Source: Draconibacterium orientale
GTDB lineage: Bacteria; Bacteroidota; Bacteroidia; Bacteroidales; Prolixibacteraceae
Length of the DNA: 46,543 nt
Direction: 5' to 3'
Assembly: GCA_020726265.1 (NCBI GenBank)
Contig: DYSZ01000009.1
Coordinates: 1-46,543, forward strand
The number at the start of each line of letters is the position of its first letter. The first letter of the stretch is position 1. This document shows, piece after piece, positions 25,125 to 34,126 of this stretch. The notes below the pieces were generated by a model, which was given only the letters and a program-made list of their open reading frames with translations, was not told the DNA's origin and did not search any database. The translations under genes and the position numbers were made by a program.

Positions 25125-27032
25125 TTATATATAATAAACCAATACCAGCGCCAGAATCAGCACGCCTGCCACAAACATAAATGCATAATGCTGCAATTGT
25201 CCCGACTGCATCCCTTTTATCCGGTACGAAATCTTTTCGGTTACTGTGCCAATGCCTACCATAAACGCATCCACAATGTGGCGGTCGAACCAGGCAACCG
25301 GCCTCGATATATAATTGAAGATGATTTTCTTGGTAACGAAGAGGTAAATCTCGTCGATATAAAATTTATTATAAGTAGCTGTATATAATATTCCAAATTG
25401 TTTTGCCAGTTTTTCAGGTACTTTACTTTCCTTTTTGTAAAGAAGCCATGCAAAGGCAATTCCTATCAATCCGATTAAAACCGATGGAACAGCAACTGCC
25501 AGATGTAAATGTGTATCGAAATGCATCTTATCCGATGTAACCATACTATGGAACGGAAGGAATCCTGAGAATATGGAAGCAAAAGCAAGAAACATGAGCG
25601 GGATGGTCATTGTAAGCGGCGATTCGTGCGGGGTATGATGGTAGTGTCTGTCTTTTCCCCAGAAAATATTGAAATAAAGCCTGAACATGTAAAATGCAGT
25701 AAGACCGGCAACCAAAAACTCAACACCAAAAAGGATTTTGTTGTGGTTAAATGCTGCGACCAGAATTTCGTCTTTACTGAAAAAACCCGAAAGCGGCGGA
25801 ACACCGGCAATGGTTAAACAGGCAATCAGGAAAGTGATGTGCGTGATAGGAAGGTATTTCCGTAACCCACCCATTTCGTACATATAATTTGAATGAACGG
25901 CATGAATGATTGAACCAGCTGCAAGGAAAAGCAAAGCTTTAAACATGGCGTGGGTAAAGAGGTGGAACATGGAAGCCATGTAACCCAAACCTTCTTCGCC
26001 GCCGTAACCAGAAACCCCAAGACTGAGCATCATGTACCCAAGCTGCGACAAGGTTGAAAAGGCAAGCACACGTTTAATATCGTGTTGAGTTATGGCGATA
26101 ACCGCCGCAAAAAGCGAAGTAAAACCGCCAACATAAGCTATAATTTCGAGTGCATCGGGTGCCTGAAAATGGTAAACCACAAACAAGCGCGCAACCAGGT
26201 AAACACCGGCAACCACCATGGTTGCAGCATGTATCAGTGCAGAAACAGGCGTTGGGCCTTCCATGGCATCGGGCAGCCAGATGTGCAGCGGAAACATGGC
26301 CGACTTGCCGGCTCCCCCCATAAAAACCAACACCATCGCCCAGGTCATTACCGAGATTCCCATAAAACTCATGCCGGCAGCATTGGCAAAAACTGCACCA
26401 TCAGGATTTGTAAGCTTTGCAAAATCGAATGTTTTGGTAATGAATGAGAGGATTAATATGCCAATCAGAAAACCGAAGTCGGCAAAACGTGTAACAATAA
26501 ACGCCTTTTTTGAGGCTGCCACTGCCGAAGGTTTCTGGTAGTAAAAGCCAATTAAAAGAAATGAACTTACACCTACCAACTCCCAGAAAATGTACATTTG
26601 GAAAATGTTGGTGGCAATTACTAATCCCAGCATCGAAAAGGTAAACAACGACAGAAATGCATAAAACCGTTGGAATCCCTTTTCGCCATGCATATAACCA
26701 AGACTGTAAATATGCACCATAAACGAAATTGTTGTAACAACCACGAGCATCATCACCGAAATCGGGTCGAGCAAAACGCCCATTTTTATCTGCAGTGTTT
26801 CCGAAAAGGTAAGCCACAGTTTTTCAAACGGAATGATAGTTTCAAAAGCACCTTCGTGATGGCTTCCGAAGAAATAGGTTATGGCTGTCATCACCGAAAG
26901 CACCCACGAAATTCCTAACCCGGTTGTACCCAGCAATCCTGAGATGATGGGTTTCCATTTCATTCCCAACAGCCCGGTGACAAGAAAAATCACCAGCGGA
27001 ATCAGCGGAATCAGTATTGTGTAATTGTACAT
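25125..27032 (-). CDS. nuoL: NADH-quinone oxidoreductase subunit L
   Basis: The 635-residue protein is the largest antiporter-like subunit. It has S-F-M-V-H-I-Y-S-L-G-Y-M near the N-terminus, F-W-E-L-V-G-V-S-S-F-L-L-I, K-S-A-M-F-P-L-H-I-W-L-P-D-A-M-E-G-P-T-P-V-S-A-L, and I-T-Q-H-D-I-K-R-V-L-A-F-S-T-L, all typical of NuoL. The C-terminal lateral helix region is present. It is separated from nuoK by about 200 bp of repeats. Confidence 0.96.
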   Translation of the reverse strand: MYNYTILIPLIPLVIFLVTGLLGMKWKPIISGLLGTTGLGISWVLSVMTAITYFFGSHHEGAFETIIPFEKLWLTFSETLQIKMGVLLDPISVMMLVVVTTISFMVHIYSLGYMHGEKGFQRFYAFLSLFTFSMLGLVIATNIFQMYIFWELVGVSSFLLIGFYYQKPSAVAASKKAFIVTRFADFGFLIGILILSFITKTFDFAKLTNPDGAVFANAAGMSFMGISVMTWAMVLVFMGGAGKSAMFPLHIWLPDAMEGPTPVSALIHAATMVVAGVYLVARLFVVYHFQAPDALEIIAYVGGFTSLFAAVIAITQHDIKRVLAFSTLSQLGYMMLSLGVSGYGGEEGLGYMASMFHLFTHAMFKALLFLAAGSIIHAVHSNYMYEMGGLRKYLPITHITFLIACLTIAGVPPLSGFFSKDEILVAAFNHNKILFGVEFLVAGLTAFYMFRLYFNIFWGKDRHYHHTPHESPLTMTIPLMFLAFASIFSGFLPFHSMVTSDKMHFDTHLHLAVAVPSVLIGLIGIAFAWLLYKKESKVPEKLAKQFGILYTATYNKFYIDEIYLFVTKKIIFNYISRPVAWFDRHIVDAFMVGIGTVTEKISYRIKGMQSGQLQHYAFMFVAGVLILALVLVYYI

Positions 27033-27049
27033 ATTAAAAGTTTTTTGCT

Positions 27050-27233
27050 ACCGGCGGCTTGCCATTGGCGGCTTGTTGCCTGCATTTCCACCATCGCTTT
27101 GTTATTTCAATCTTTATATTTTGTTGAACCCTTTCAGGGTTGGTTCTTCTTCTTTCCATTGTTTCAATTCGCGGTTCGGAAACCACGACACCCTTCTTTA
27201 CTTCCCCCCTTAGGGGGGATTGAGGGGGGCTTC
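27050..27233. repeat. Repeat cluster between nuoK and nuoL
   Basis: This gap holds a short direct repeat (GGCGGCTTG at about 27053 and 27068), a perfect hairpin AACCCT-TTC-AGGGTT (27127-27141), and a CCCCCC/GGGGGG hairpin at 27201-27233 (copy 4 of the G/C-rich family) directly after the nuoK stop. No reading frame of interest is seen. Confidence 0.65.
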
Positions 27234-27551
27234 CTAATACCTCAACTCATTCACATTTTCAACATCGATATTTTTCAGTTTTCTGTAAATATTGATGATA
27301 AGTGCAATGGCAACCGATGCTTCGGCAGCAGCAATTCCAACCACAAAAATGGCAAAGAAATGTCCCTGCAACTGGTCGGGGTACAAATAGCGGTTGAAAA
27401 TCACAAAGTTGATGTTCACCGAGTTCAGAATCAGTTCAATCGCCATTAAAATGGTAATCAGGTTGCGGCGCATGATAAAACCCGCAATACCGATAAAAAA
27501 CATGATTGTACTAACAATTAAAAAATGCTGTATTGGAATTCCTTCTATCAT
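27234..27551 (-). CDS. nuoK: NADH-quinone oxidoreductase subunit K
   Basis: The 105-residue, three-helix membrane subunit shows the conserved glutamates E39 in L-M-A-I-E-L-I-L-N-S-V-N and E77 in G-I-A-A-A-E-A-S-V-A-I-A, both part of the proton path. Its ATG overlaps the nuoJ stop by 4 bp, showing translational coupling. Confidence 0.96.
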   Translation of the reverse strand: MIEGIPIQHFLIVSTIMFFIGIAGFIMRRNLITILMAIELILNSVNINFVIFNRYLYPDQLQGHFFAIFVVGIAAAEASVAIALIINIYRKLKNIDVENVNELRY

Positions 27552-28075
27552 ATTTCAGCGTTTTTATCATTTCCTTTTTTAGCAACAATAATGGCGGCAA
27601 CCATGGCGGCCAGCAATAAAATACTAATCAATTCGAAAGGCAGAACGTAACCGTTTTTCTCCACACCCAGCAATTGCATACCAATGTTTTCCATGGTTGC
27701 AGGAAGTTCGGTAACCGTTATGGTTTGCGGAAACGGGTAAGTTAAAATGGTGTAAATGGTCAGTGCGCTGCCAACAACCGCAACCGCAATTCCCATTATC
27801 ATTTTGGTCAGGTCGGGGTGTTTAAACCTGTGCGAAATGTGGTGTGTAAGCAGGATACTGAAAATAATGAGCACCACAATACCACCCGCATAAAGCGTAA
27901 GCTGAACCGCGGCCATAAACTGGTACTCGAGCAGAAAGTATAAACCTGCGGTTGCAATAAGCACAAACAACAGGTAAACTGCGGCGCGAAGAATGCGGCG
28001 CGAAGTAATGGTCAACAGCGAAAACACGAGAATTATCGCCGAGAACAGGTAAAACATGATGATGTTGAAACTCAT
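27548..28075 (-). CDS. nuoJ: NADH-quinone oxidoreductase subunit J
   Basis: The 175-residue membrane subunit has five predicted helices and the NuoJ segment Q-L-T-L-Y-A-G-G-I-V-V-L-I-I-F (about 58-72), the pi-bulge helix linked to quinone coupling. It overlaps both nuoI and nuoK by 4 bp. Confidence 0.95.
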   Translation of the reverse strand: MSFNIIMFYLFSAIILVFSLLTITSRRILRAAVYLLFVLIATAGLYFLLEYQFMAAVQLTLYAGGIVVLIIFSILLTHHISHRFKHPDLTKMIMGIAVAVVGSALTIYTILTYPFPQTITVTELPATMENIGMQLLGVEKNGYVLPFELISILLLAAMVAAIIVAKKGNDKNAEI

Positions 28076-28554
28076 TTTTTAGCCTCCTTTCTGAGCGATG
28101 AGCCCGGCTGGTTTAACACTTTGGTCAGTTTGCTGCGGTCGAAAACGGCGTGTTCAAATTTCTGCCCGAAAGCCAGCGCATCCGAAGGACATGTTTTTAC
28201 ACACAATCCGCAAAATGTGCACATCGACAGATGATAAATGTGTTTATCGATGATGCGCTCCATTTTACCTTCGGCATTGGGAACACGGTTGGTAATGATT
28301 TCGATTGAACCGTTCGGACAGTTCATTTCGCAGATTCCGCAGCCAGTACACGCATGCAGATTGTTTTCATCGTGCGGCATAATGATTTCGCCTTTAAACC
28401 GCTCTTCCATTTTCAGGGTTGCGCGGTTTTCGGGGTACTGCTGTGTAACAATGGCCCGCGGACTGACAAAATATTTGCCTGTAACCCGCATTCCTGCCCA
28501 CAACGAGGAAATCCCGCCGAACATGTCTTTGAAATATTTCGATATACTATTCAT
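28072..28554 (-). CDS. nuoI: NADH-quinone oxidoreductase subunit I (two 4Fe-4S ferredoxin subunit)
   Basis: The 160-residue protein carries two classical cluster motifs: C-T-G-C-G-I-C-E-M-N-C-P (about 68-79) and C-T-F-C-G-L-C-V-K-T-C-P (about 112-123). These hold clusters N6a and N6b, which pass electrons to NuoB. Without NuoEFG in this operon, it is the likeliest docking region for an alternative donor such as ferredoxin. An N-terminal amphipathic part anchors it at the membrane. Confidence 0.96.
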   Translation of the reverse strand: MNSISKYFKDMFGGISSLWAGMRVTGKYFVSPRAIVTQQYPENRATLKMEERFKGEIIMPHDENNLHACTGCGICEMNCPNGSIEIITNRVPNAEGKMERIIDKHIYHLSMCTFCGLCVKTCPSDALAFGQKFEHAVFDRSKLTKVLNQPGSSLRKEAKK

Positions 28555-28557
28555 CAG

Positions 28558-28597
28558 CTCAAAGTTTCAAGTTCCAAGTTTCAAGTTTCAAGTCCAA
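28558..28597. repeat. Short tandem repeat between nuoH and nuoI
   Basis: Three to four copies of AAGTTTC/AAGTTCC words occur in a row (for example GTTTCAAGTTCCAAGTTTC). The arrangement is a common type of Bacteroidota intergenic microrepeat. It fills part of the 94-bp nuoI-nuoH gap. Confidence 0.7.
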
Positions 28598-28648
28598 AAC
28601 ATTCAACTTTTCCTGTATATTCATAATTAATCACTAATCATTAATCAA

Positions 28649-29743
28649 TCAAAAATGCCAGCCCATTAAAACAAGGAAAGCTATCAAAACGATATTCACC
28701 AAACTCACTGGCAGAAGGTATTTCCACTCAAGAGTTAAAAGCTGGTCGATGCGCAAACGCGGGAAAGTCCATTTAAACCACATGATAACGTAAATGATGA
28801 AAAACGTTTTCACAAAGAACCAAACGATAGAAGGAATAAAATCCATTACCTGGTTAAACCCTTCCCAGTTGCCGATGTGCAGCGGCATCCAGCCACCGAG
28901 GAAAACCGTGGCAGCAATAGCTGCTACAATAAACATGTTGATATATTCGGCCAGAAAGAAAAAGGCAAATTTGATTCCTGAATATTCGGTATGAAAACCC
29001 GCGGTAAGTTCCGATTCTGCTTCAGCGAGGTCAAAAGGGCCACGGTTGATTTCGGCGGTACTGGCAATCAGAAACACGATAAAAGCAATAAAAGCCGGAA
29101 TGTGTCCTTTGAATAACCACCAGCCATCGGCCTGGCTTTCGATAATGGTTGAAAGCTGCATACTTCCCGAGAAAACTACAATGGCCAGCAGCGACAATCC
29201 TACTGAAAGCTCGTAACTTACAATCTGTGCTCCGCTTCGCATTGCGCCAATCAGCGAATATTTGCTGTTGCTTGACCAGCCGGCCAGCAAAATACCAACC
29301 ACGCCGAGCGACGAAACCGCCATCACATAAAACACCCCGATGTTAAAATCGATGGCCTGCAATCCTTTGGCAAAAGGCAAAGCCGCCATTGCCATTAATG
29401 AGGCGATGATTACAATAAACGGAGCCAAGTTAAACAGAAACTTGTCCGATTTCCGGATGGGAATCAATTCTTTAATGAGCAGTTTAATAAGGTCGGCGAT
29501 GGTTTGCAGCAAACCCCATTTACCTACACGGTTTGGTCCCACACGGTTTTGAATGATGGCACAAACTTTCCGTTCGAGATAAACAAGAAAAAGGCCAAGC
29601 AACGCAAAAAATAGCAGGAACAACAGCCCGATGAGCACCAGTTCGGTAAAAGTAACCCACCCCGGCGACATCATCCCCGAAAGCCATTCGTGAATAGCGC
29701 CGGTAAGTGTTGAAAAATCGTATAAATTCGGTGTCATATTCAT
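28649..29743 (-). CDS. nuoH: NADH-quinone oxidoreductase subunit H
   Basis: The 364-residue, eight-helix membrane subunit forms the quinone chamber with NuoB and NuoD. Visible hallmarks are [20 protein letters not shown] (about 50-69), and [23 protein letters not shown], including the acidic residues near the quinone site. It starts 7 bp after nuoD. Confidence 0.96.
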   Translation of the reverse strand: MNMTPNLYDFSTLTGAIHEWLSGMMSPGWVTFTELVLIGLLFLLFFALLGLFLVYLERKVCAIIQNRVGPNRVGKWGLLQTIADLIKLLIKELIPIRKSDKFLFNLAPFIVIIASLMAMAALPFAKGLQAIDFNIGVFYVMAVSSLGVVGILLAGWSSNSKYSLIGAMRSGAQIVSYELSVGLSLLAIVVFSGSMQLSTIIESQADGWWLFKGHIPAFIAFIVFLIASTAEINRGPFDLAEAESELTAGFHTEYSGIKFAFFFLAEYINMFIVAAIAATVFLGGWMPLHIGNWEGFNQVMDFIPSIVWFFVKTFFIIYVIMWFKWTFPRLRIDQLLTLEWKYLLPVSLVNIVLIAFLVLMGWHF

Positions 29744-29750
29744 TTGACTT

Positions 29751-30878
29751 TTATCGGTCGATATCAGGAATTACAAGGTCGAGGGAGCCGCTCACAGCAA
29801 CTAAGTCGGCAATCTTGTATCCCGAAGTTATCGTATTCATTACAAATAAATTACTGAAGTTGGGTGTGCGGAATTTGATGCGGTAGGGCGATTTGTTGCC
29901 GTCGCTTACAATATACACAGCCAGTTCGCCGCGGGCAGTTTCAACACGCTGGAAAAACTCGCCTGCCGGCAGTTTGATTATCGGTTTCATTTTGGCCGTG
30001 TAATCGCCTTCCGGAATATTGTCAACCAACTGTTCCAAAATGCTGAGCGACTCGTGCATTTCGCGCATGCGCACCTGGTAGCGGGCAAAAGTATCGCCTT
30101 CGGTTTCAAGACATTCGTTAAACTGAACCTTATCGTAAGCGCTGTAAGGTGCAATTTTGCGGATGTCGCAACTCCAGCCCGAACCTCTTCCCGACGGGCC
30201 GGTAACACCATAGGCGATGGCAGTTTCCTTGCTCATAAGCCCGATTCCTTTGGCACGCTGGTGAAATATTACGTTTCCGGTAAGCAACTGGTCGTATTCG
30301 GGCAATTTTTTGCGGAAATATTTTATGAATTCCTTAATCCCTTTTTGAAAATTGGGATGTACATCGTGCATCAGTCCACCAGGCATTACAAAACTGTGGA
30401 GCAGTCGCGAGCCAAACGATTCCTCAAAAATATCGAGAATTTTTTCGCGGTCGCGAAGGCCATAGAAAAAAGTGGTAAGTGCGCCTAAATCCATGCCGAA
30501 TGCCGACCACCACAACTGGTGCGATGCCAAACGGTTCAACTCGGCCAAAATGGTGCGAATATATTTTACACGTTCCGGAACTTCAACCTGTAAGGCATTT
30601 TCAACACAAAGACAAACTGCCTCGTTGTTGATGTGCGCAGAAAGGTAGTCCATCCTGTCCGTGAGGTGAATAATCTGCGGATAAGTAATCGCCTCACACA
30701 TTTTTTCGATACCGCGGTGGATATAACCAATGTGCGGGATTAGATATTTTACCGTTTCGCCCTGCAGGCAAACCTCGAACCGTAAAACCCCGTGGGTTGA
30801 CGGGTGCTGCGGCCCAACGTTGATAATATAATCTTCGCTTTCGCCAATAATAACGTCTTTTATAATTTCTTCTGTCAT
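29751..30878 (-). CDS. nuoD: NADH-quinone oxidoreductase subunit D
   Basis: The protein has 375 residues from the ATG of M-T-E-E-I-I-K. It contains [14 protein letters not shown] (quinone-site His), G-Y-I-H-R-G-I-E-K, and [10 protein letters not shown] (normally V-T-G-P-x-x-R-x-S-G). A TTG 21 bp upstream would overlap nuoC; the ATG leaves a normal 10-bp gap and is preferred. It is a separate gene from nuoC, unlike the fused NuoCD of enterobacteria. Confidence 0.95.
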   Translation of the reverse strand: MTEEIIKDVIIGESEDYIINVGPQHPSTHGVLRFEVCLQGETVKYLIPHIGYIHRGIEKMCEAITYPQIIHLTDRMDYLSAHINNEAVCLCVENALQVEVPERVKYIRTILAELNRLASHQLWWSAFGMDLGALTTFFYGLRDREKILDIFEESFGSRLLHSFVMPGGLMHDVHPNFQKGIKEFIKYFRKKLPEYDQLLTGNVIFHQRAKGIGLMSKETAIAYGVTGPSGRGSGWSCDIRKIAPYSAYDKVQFNECLETEGDTFARYQVRMREMHESLSILEQLVDNIPEGDYTAKMKPIIKLPAGEFFQRVETARGELAVYIVSDGNKSPYRIKFRTPNFSNLFVMNTITSGYKIADLVAVSGSLDLVIPDIDR

Positions 30879-30888
30879 GGCAGCGGTT

Positions 30889-31347
30889 TTAGCGTTCAAT
30901 CATGTTTACCTCATCCTTGAAATCCTTGCGCAACGGATAACCGTAATCATCTTCAAGAAATAAGCGTTTCAGGTTGGGGTGATTTTTATAACGGATTCCA
31001 AACAGGTCGAAAACTTCGCGTTCAAAGAATTCTGATGTTGGATAAACTTTTGCCAGTGTATCGATTTCCGGATTTTCGCGCTCTTCGATTTTTACTTTCA
31101 CCACCAGCAAATGATGGTGTTGCGTTGAAGTAAGATGATACACCGCCATAAAATGCGTGTTGAAATCGACGGCAGTGTGGCTGATGAGATAATCGAAAGC
31201 GGATTGTTTATCAGCTTTCAGCTTTTCGGTGAGTTCAACTAATTTTCCGGCCGGAACAATTGCCTCCGTAAGTTGTGTCCCTTCCGGAAATTCAGCTTCA
31301 GGAACAATTCCCCTGATGATTTCTGTAAGTTCTTCTCTGCTTAACAT
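30889..31347 (-). CDS. nuoC: NADH-quinone oxidoreductase subunit C
   Basis: The 152-residue peripheral-arm subunit carries the family signature E-R-E-V-F-D-L-F-G-I-R-Y-K-N-H-P-N-L-K-R-L (about 109-129) and ends with L-R-K-D-F. It scaffolds NuoB/NuoD at the base of the peripheral arm. It is 12 bp downstream of nuoB. Confidence 0.95.
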   Translation of the reverse strand: MLSREELTEIIRGIVPEAEFPEGTQLTEAIVPAGKLVELTEKLKADKQSAFDYLISHTAVDFNTHFMAVYHLTSTQHHHLLVVKVKIEERENPEIDTLAKVYPTSEFFEREVFDLFGIRYKNHPNLKRLFLEDDYGYPLRKDFKDEVNMIER

Positions 31348-31359
31348 TCAGGATTGGTA

Positions 31360-31920
31360 TTAAAGAATTGAATTGGCATTTTCGCCCGGTTTTAAAAACG
31401 ACTCGCCCTTGATTTTGCGTTGCAACTGCATTACGCCATACAACAACGCTTCTGGTCGTGGCGGGCAACCGGGAATATAAACATCCACCGGAATTACATG
31501 GTCAACGCCGCGAACCACCGAGTAGGTATTGTAAAAGAACGGCCCGCCCGAAACTGCGCAGGCGCCCATGGCAATCACATATTTTGGTTCGGGCATCTGG
31601 TCGTACAACCGTTTCAGCACCGGTACCATTTTGTTTACAATGGTTCCGGCAACCACAATCACGTCGGCCTGGCGCGGCGAGGCTCGGTAAACTTCGATAC
31701 CGAACCGCGAAAAGTCGTGGCGCGAAGCTCCGGCAGCCATCATTTCGATACCACAGCAACTGGTGGCAAACGTAAGCGGCCACACTGAGTTGGAACGACC
31801 CCAGTTAATCAGGTTGTCAACAGTGGTCATAAAAACCCTGTCGCCCAATGTATTCAGAAGTTCCAGCGATTCGTTATCGCCGAAATCTTCGTATTTCATC
31901 GATTTAATTTTTATACCCAT
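31360..31920 (-). CDS. nuoB: NADH-quinone oxidoreductase subunit B (cluster N2)
   Basis: The 186-residue subunit carries the tandem cysteines T-S-C-C-G-I-E-M-M and later G-A-C-A and P-G-C-P-P-R-P-E, the four ligands of cluster N2. The start is set at ATG 31920 (M-G-I-K-I-K), overlapping the nuoA stop by 10 bp; a second ATG at 31899 (M-K-Y-E-D-F) is also possible. A longer upstream frame only reads nuoA in another frame. Confidence 0.94.
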   Translation of the reverse strand: MGIKIKSMKYEDFGDNESLELLNTLGDRVFMTTVDNLINWGRSNSVWPLTFATSCCGIEMMAAGASRHDFSRFGIEVYRASPRQADVIVVAGTIVNKMVPVLKRLYDQMPEPKYVIAMGACAVSGGPFFYNTYSVVRGVDHVIPVDVYIPGCPPRPEALLYGVMQLQRKIKGESFLKPGENANSIL

Positions 31921-32261
31921 TTCAGCGCTCTTTTTTTCCATGCATACAAAAGGCCAAGCCCAAGTACGAAGAAGAAGATGATGATTTCGATAAATGCCCG
32001 CATCCCGATTTGTTTCATCACCACACCCCACGGAAAGAGGAACACGGTTTCAACATCGAAAATGAGGTAAATAATGGCAAAAAGATAGTAACCTACGTTG
32101 AACTGAATCCATGCGGGTCCTTCGGTGGGAATACCGCATTCGTATGGTTCCGATTTTGCCGGGTTAAATGAACTCGGGGCAATAAGCATTGAAAAGGCGA
32201 TGGCTCCCCCGACTAATACCAGCGCTATTACAAAGAAGAGAATTAGCGATTGACTCTCCAT
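31911..32261 (-). CDS. nuoA: NADH-quinone oxidoreductase subunit A
   Basis: The 116-residue, three-helix subunit opens the operon. It shows the P-Y-E-C-G loop (about 39-43; S-E-P-Y-E-C-G-I) and [11 protein letters not shown] typical of NuoA. The operon order A-B-C-D-H-I-J-K-L-M-N lacks E, F and G, so the NADH-oxidising module is not encoded here. This 11-subunit form is known from other Bacteroidota and from archaea and chloroplasts. Confidence 0.96.
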   Translation of the reverse strand: MESQSLILFFVIALVLVGGAIAFSMLIAPSSFNPAKSEPYECGIPTEGPAWIQFNVGYYLFAIIYLIFDVETVFLFPWGVVMKQIGMRAFIEIIIFFFVLGLGLLYAWKKRALKWV

Positions 32262-32302
32262 ATATTGTGTTATTTAAATATTTGTATAAATAAAAAACTG
32301 CG

Positions 32303-32310
32303 CAAAAATA
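32303..32310 (-). promoter_or_regulatory. Candidate -7 element of the nuo operon
   Basis: On the minus strand this reads TATTTTTG, matching TANNTTTG. It lies about 42 bp before the nuoA start. No clear TTTG is found at the -33 distance, so the call is moderate. Confidence 0.5.
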
Positions 32311-32549
32311 GCTTTTTTTTATACTTTCCCATTTTTTGCCTTTATTTATTTAATCTGGAGCAATCCTCATGAAAAGCCTGTTTCCCGTATTTCGTACATG
32401 TAAACACAAGTGATGAACCACCTTGAAATTGGTTGTCTAAATCCATTCTAAACTAATTTCAGCTTTGGTTGTTAATTAAACGAATGCGTTCATTTCGCTT
32501 TCGTGTAAATAGACTAAGTTTGAATATTGTTTAACTTAAAAAATTAATT

Positions 32550-32669
32550 GAAACGAAAAGATTAACCTTGTTTTTTGCTTTTGTGCTGGTAAATGCCCAG
32601 TCGAATAAAGAAGAGATTGACCTTATTCAATCTGTTTTTGGCTTGGAAAAGAAAGCCATAATTGCATAA
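32550..32669 (+). pseudogene. Remnant of a small exported-protein gene
   Basis: An open frame of 39 codons reads like a signal peptide (E-T-K-R-L-T-L-F-F-A-F-V-L-V-N-A-Q) followed by S-N-K-E-E-I-D-L-I-Q-S-V-F-G-L-E-K-K-A-I-I-A and a stop. The start codon is missing: the local sequence is ATTGAAACG where ATGAAAACG would be expected. The mature part resembles the start of Bacteroidota periplasmic proteins with a [KE]-E-x-[ED]-L-x-Q-S-x-F-G-x-E-K-K motif. It appears decayed at both ends. The rest of the 32262-32865 gap holds only promoter elements. Confidence 0.5.
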
Positions 32670-32823
32670 TTTATTGCGGTTAGCTTTAAATCCTTCAAAA
32701 CACAGGTAATATCTCATATCGATATAAAAGAAAATCAATTTTCATTCTGGTGACTTTGTGAACTCATTTTTTACCCTCAACTTGTCGCTTTAAATGTTTT
32801 CTCGGTTACTAATTTATTTTTTG

Positions 32824-32831
32824 TAATTTTG
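32824..32831 (+). promoter_or_regulatory. Candidate -7 element for the low-complexity exported protein
   Basis: TAATTTTG fits TANNTTTG and lies 34 bp before the ATG at 32866. TTTT at 32797-32800 could be a weak -33 element at 23 bp. Confidence 0.5.
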
Positions 32832-32865
32832 AGGATGAAATCATATCCTATAATATTATAACATT

Positions 32866-34032
32866 ATGAAATACAGTTTTTTATCAATATTTATAATGGC
32901 AATGTGCCTGATAAATTCACCAGCATTTTCTCAATCCGAGGGTCAAACAGCGGGAGATACTGCGATGTTAGGTTTGCCTGGGGATAATTTGAATCTTTAT
33001 GCAGTATTGGAACTTTTTCAGAAATCAAAAACAATTGAAGATTTTGAAAAAACCCTAAACGAAGAAAAAACAGGAATAAATAACCTGGACCTGAACCTTG
33101 ACAAAAAGGTTGATTTTATTAAAGTAACTACAAAGCAGAAAGATGATGATTTTTCATTTATTCTTCAGGTTGACGTTGCTGAAAAGGATGTACAGGATGT
33201 GGCTGTAATTCTTTTGGATAAGGACAAGGATGGAAAAATGACATTGCAAATTGTTGGAGATAAAGAGTTGTATGGAAAAGATTACATAATTGAACCAAAA
33301 ACAACTCCTACACCTTCGGTTACTGCCAATCCTGCTTATACAGGTGACAATCCGGTTACGGTTAATATTCCGGCATCAACTACTGTTGTAGTGGTTGAGC
33401 AGGTGCCAGTTGTACAATATGTTTATTCACCAGTGTATGTGCCTTACTACCCGCCCTATTACTACGGCTATTACCCGCCCTATTTTGCCGCTTTCTCGGT
33501 AATGGCAGTTGGCATATATTGCCATAATCATTACTATCATCATGGCCGTTATTATGGCGGTCATTATGGCGGAGGAAATGTTTATATTCATAATGAGAAT
33601 AACTTTAACAACTATAATAATTCGAGGAACAAATCAAATACTGTGGTAAACAATAAAGCTAACGGTAATTACGGCAATAACCGGGGATCGACGCGACAAT
33701 CAGGTGGAGCAACTGCTTCGAACAGGGCATCTGCAACTCCTTCAACTCGCCAGTCAGGCGGAACATCTGCCTCAAACCGGGCATCCACAACGCCTTCAAC
33801 CCGTCAGTCAGGCGGAACATCTCCTTCGAACCGTGCAACCACAACTCCCTCAACCCGTCAGTTGGGTGGAGCTTCTTCTTACAATCGTTCTTCATCCTCA
33901 TCAATGGGAGCATCAAGAACCAGAAGTGGAGGTTACAGCGGTGGTAGCAGCATGCGCAGAAGTAGTGGAAGTATGAGCAGAAGTAGTGGAAGTATGAGCA
34001 GAGGTGGCGGAGGTGGTGGCAGAAGGCGATAA
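32866..34032 (+). CDS. Exported protein with Tyr/Pro-rich middle and Ser/Gly/Arg-rich repeat tail
   Basis: The 388-residue protein has a signal peptide (1-22), a globular region (about 38-145) with two Asp-rich loops (N-L-D-L-N-L-D-K-K at 73-81 and D-K-D-K-D-G-K at 118-124), a Tyr/Pro-rich stretch (184-206), a His/Gly/Asn region (219-272), and four 18-residue repeats beginning S-T-R-Q (275-346; 54-bp DNA units from 33688). The C-terminus is Ser/Arg/Gly-rich and strongly basic. The D-x-D-x-D-G loop could bind calcium. It is likely an envelope or matrix protein; no named family is recognised. Confidence 0.85.
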   Translation: MKYSFLSIFIMAMCLINSPAFSQSEGQTAGDTAMLGLPGDNLNLYAVLELFQKSKTIEDFEKTLNEEKTGINNLDLNLDKKVDFIKVTTKQKDDDFSFILQVDVAEKDVQDVAVILLDKDKDGKMTLQIVGDKELYGKDYIIEPKTTPTPSVTANPAYTGDNPVTVNIPASTTVVVVEQVPVVQYVYSPVYVPYYPPYYYGYYPPYFAAFSVMAVGIYCHNHYYHHGRYYGGHYGGGNVYIHNENNFNNYNNSRNKSNTVVNNKANGNYGNNRGSTRQSGGATASNRASATPSTRQSGGTSASNRASTTPSTRQSGGTSPSNRATTTPSTRQLGGASSYNRSSSSSMGASRTRSGGYSGGSSMRRSSGSMSRSSGSMSRGGGGGGRRR

Positions 34033-34069
34033 AAAATCGATATCTTATTTTACACCTATAATCTATAAT

Positions 34070-34110
34070 AAGAAACGGCTGTCCGGAAAATTTCCGGACA
34101 GCCGTTTCTT
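34070..34110 (+). terminator. Strong bidirectional terminator
   Basis: Arms of 20 bp are perfectly complementary around a one-base centre (core GGCTGTCCGGAAA / TTTCCGGACAGCC), flanked by A-rich and T-containing ends. It separates two convergent genes and can serve both. Confidence 0.85.
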
Positions 34111-34126
34111 ATTGAACATTTATCCT

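Noticed and set aside
31921-32031. 37-codon N-terminal extension of nuoB
   Set aside because: It only reads nuoA coding sequence in another frame; an ATG overlapping the nuoA stop is a normal start.
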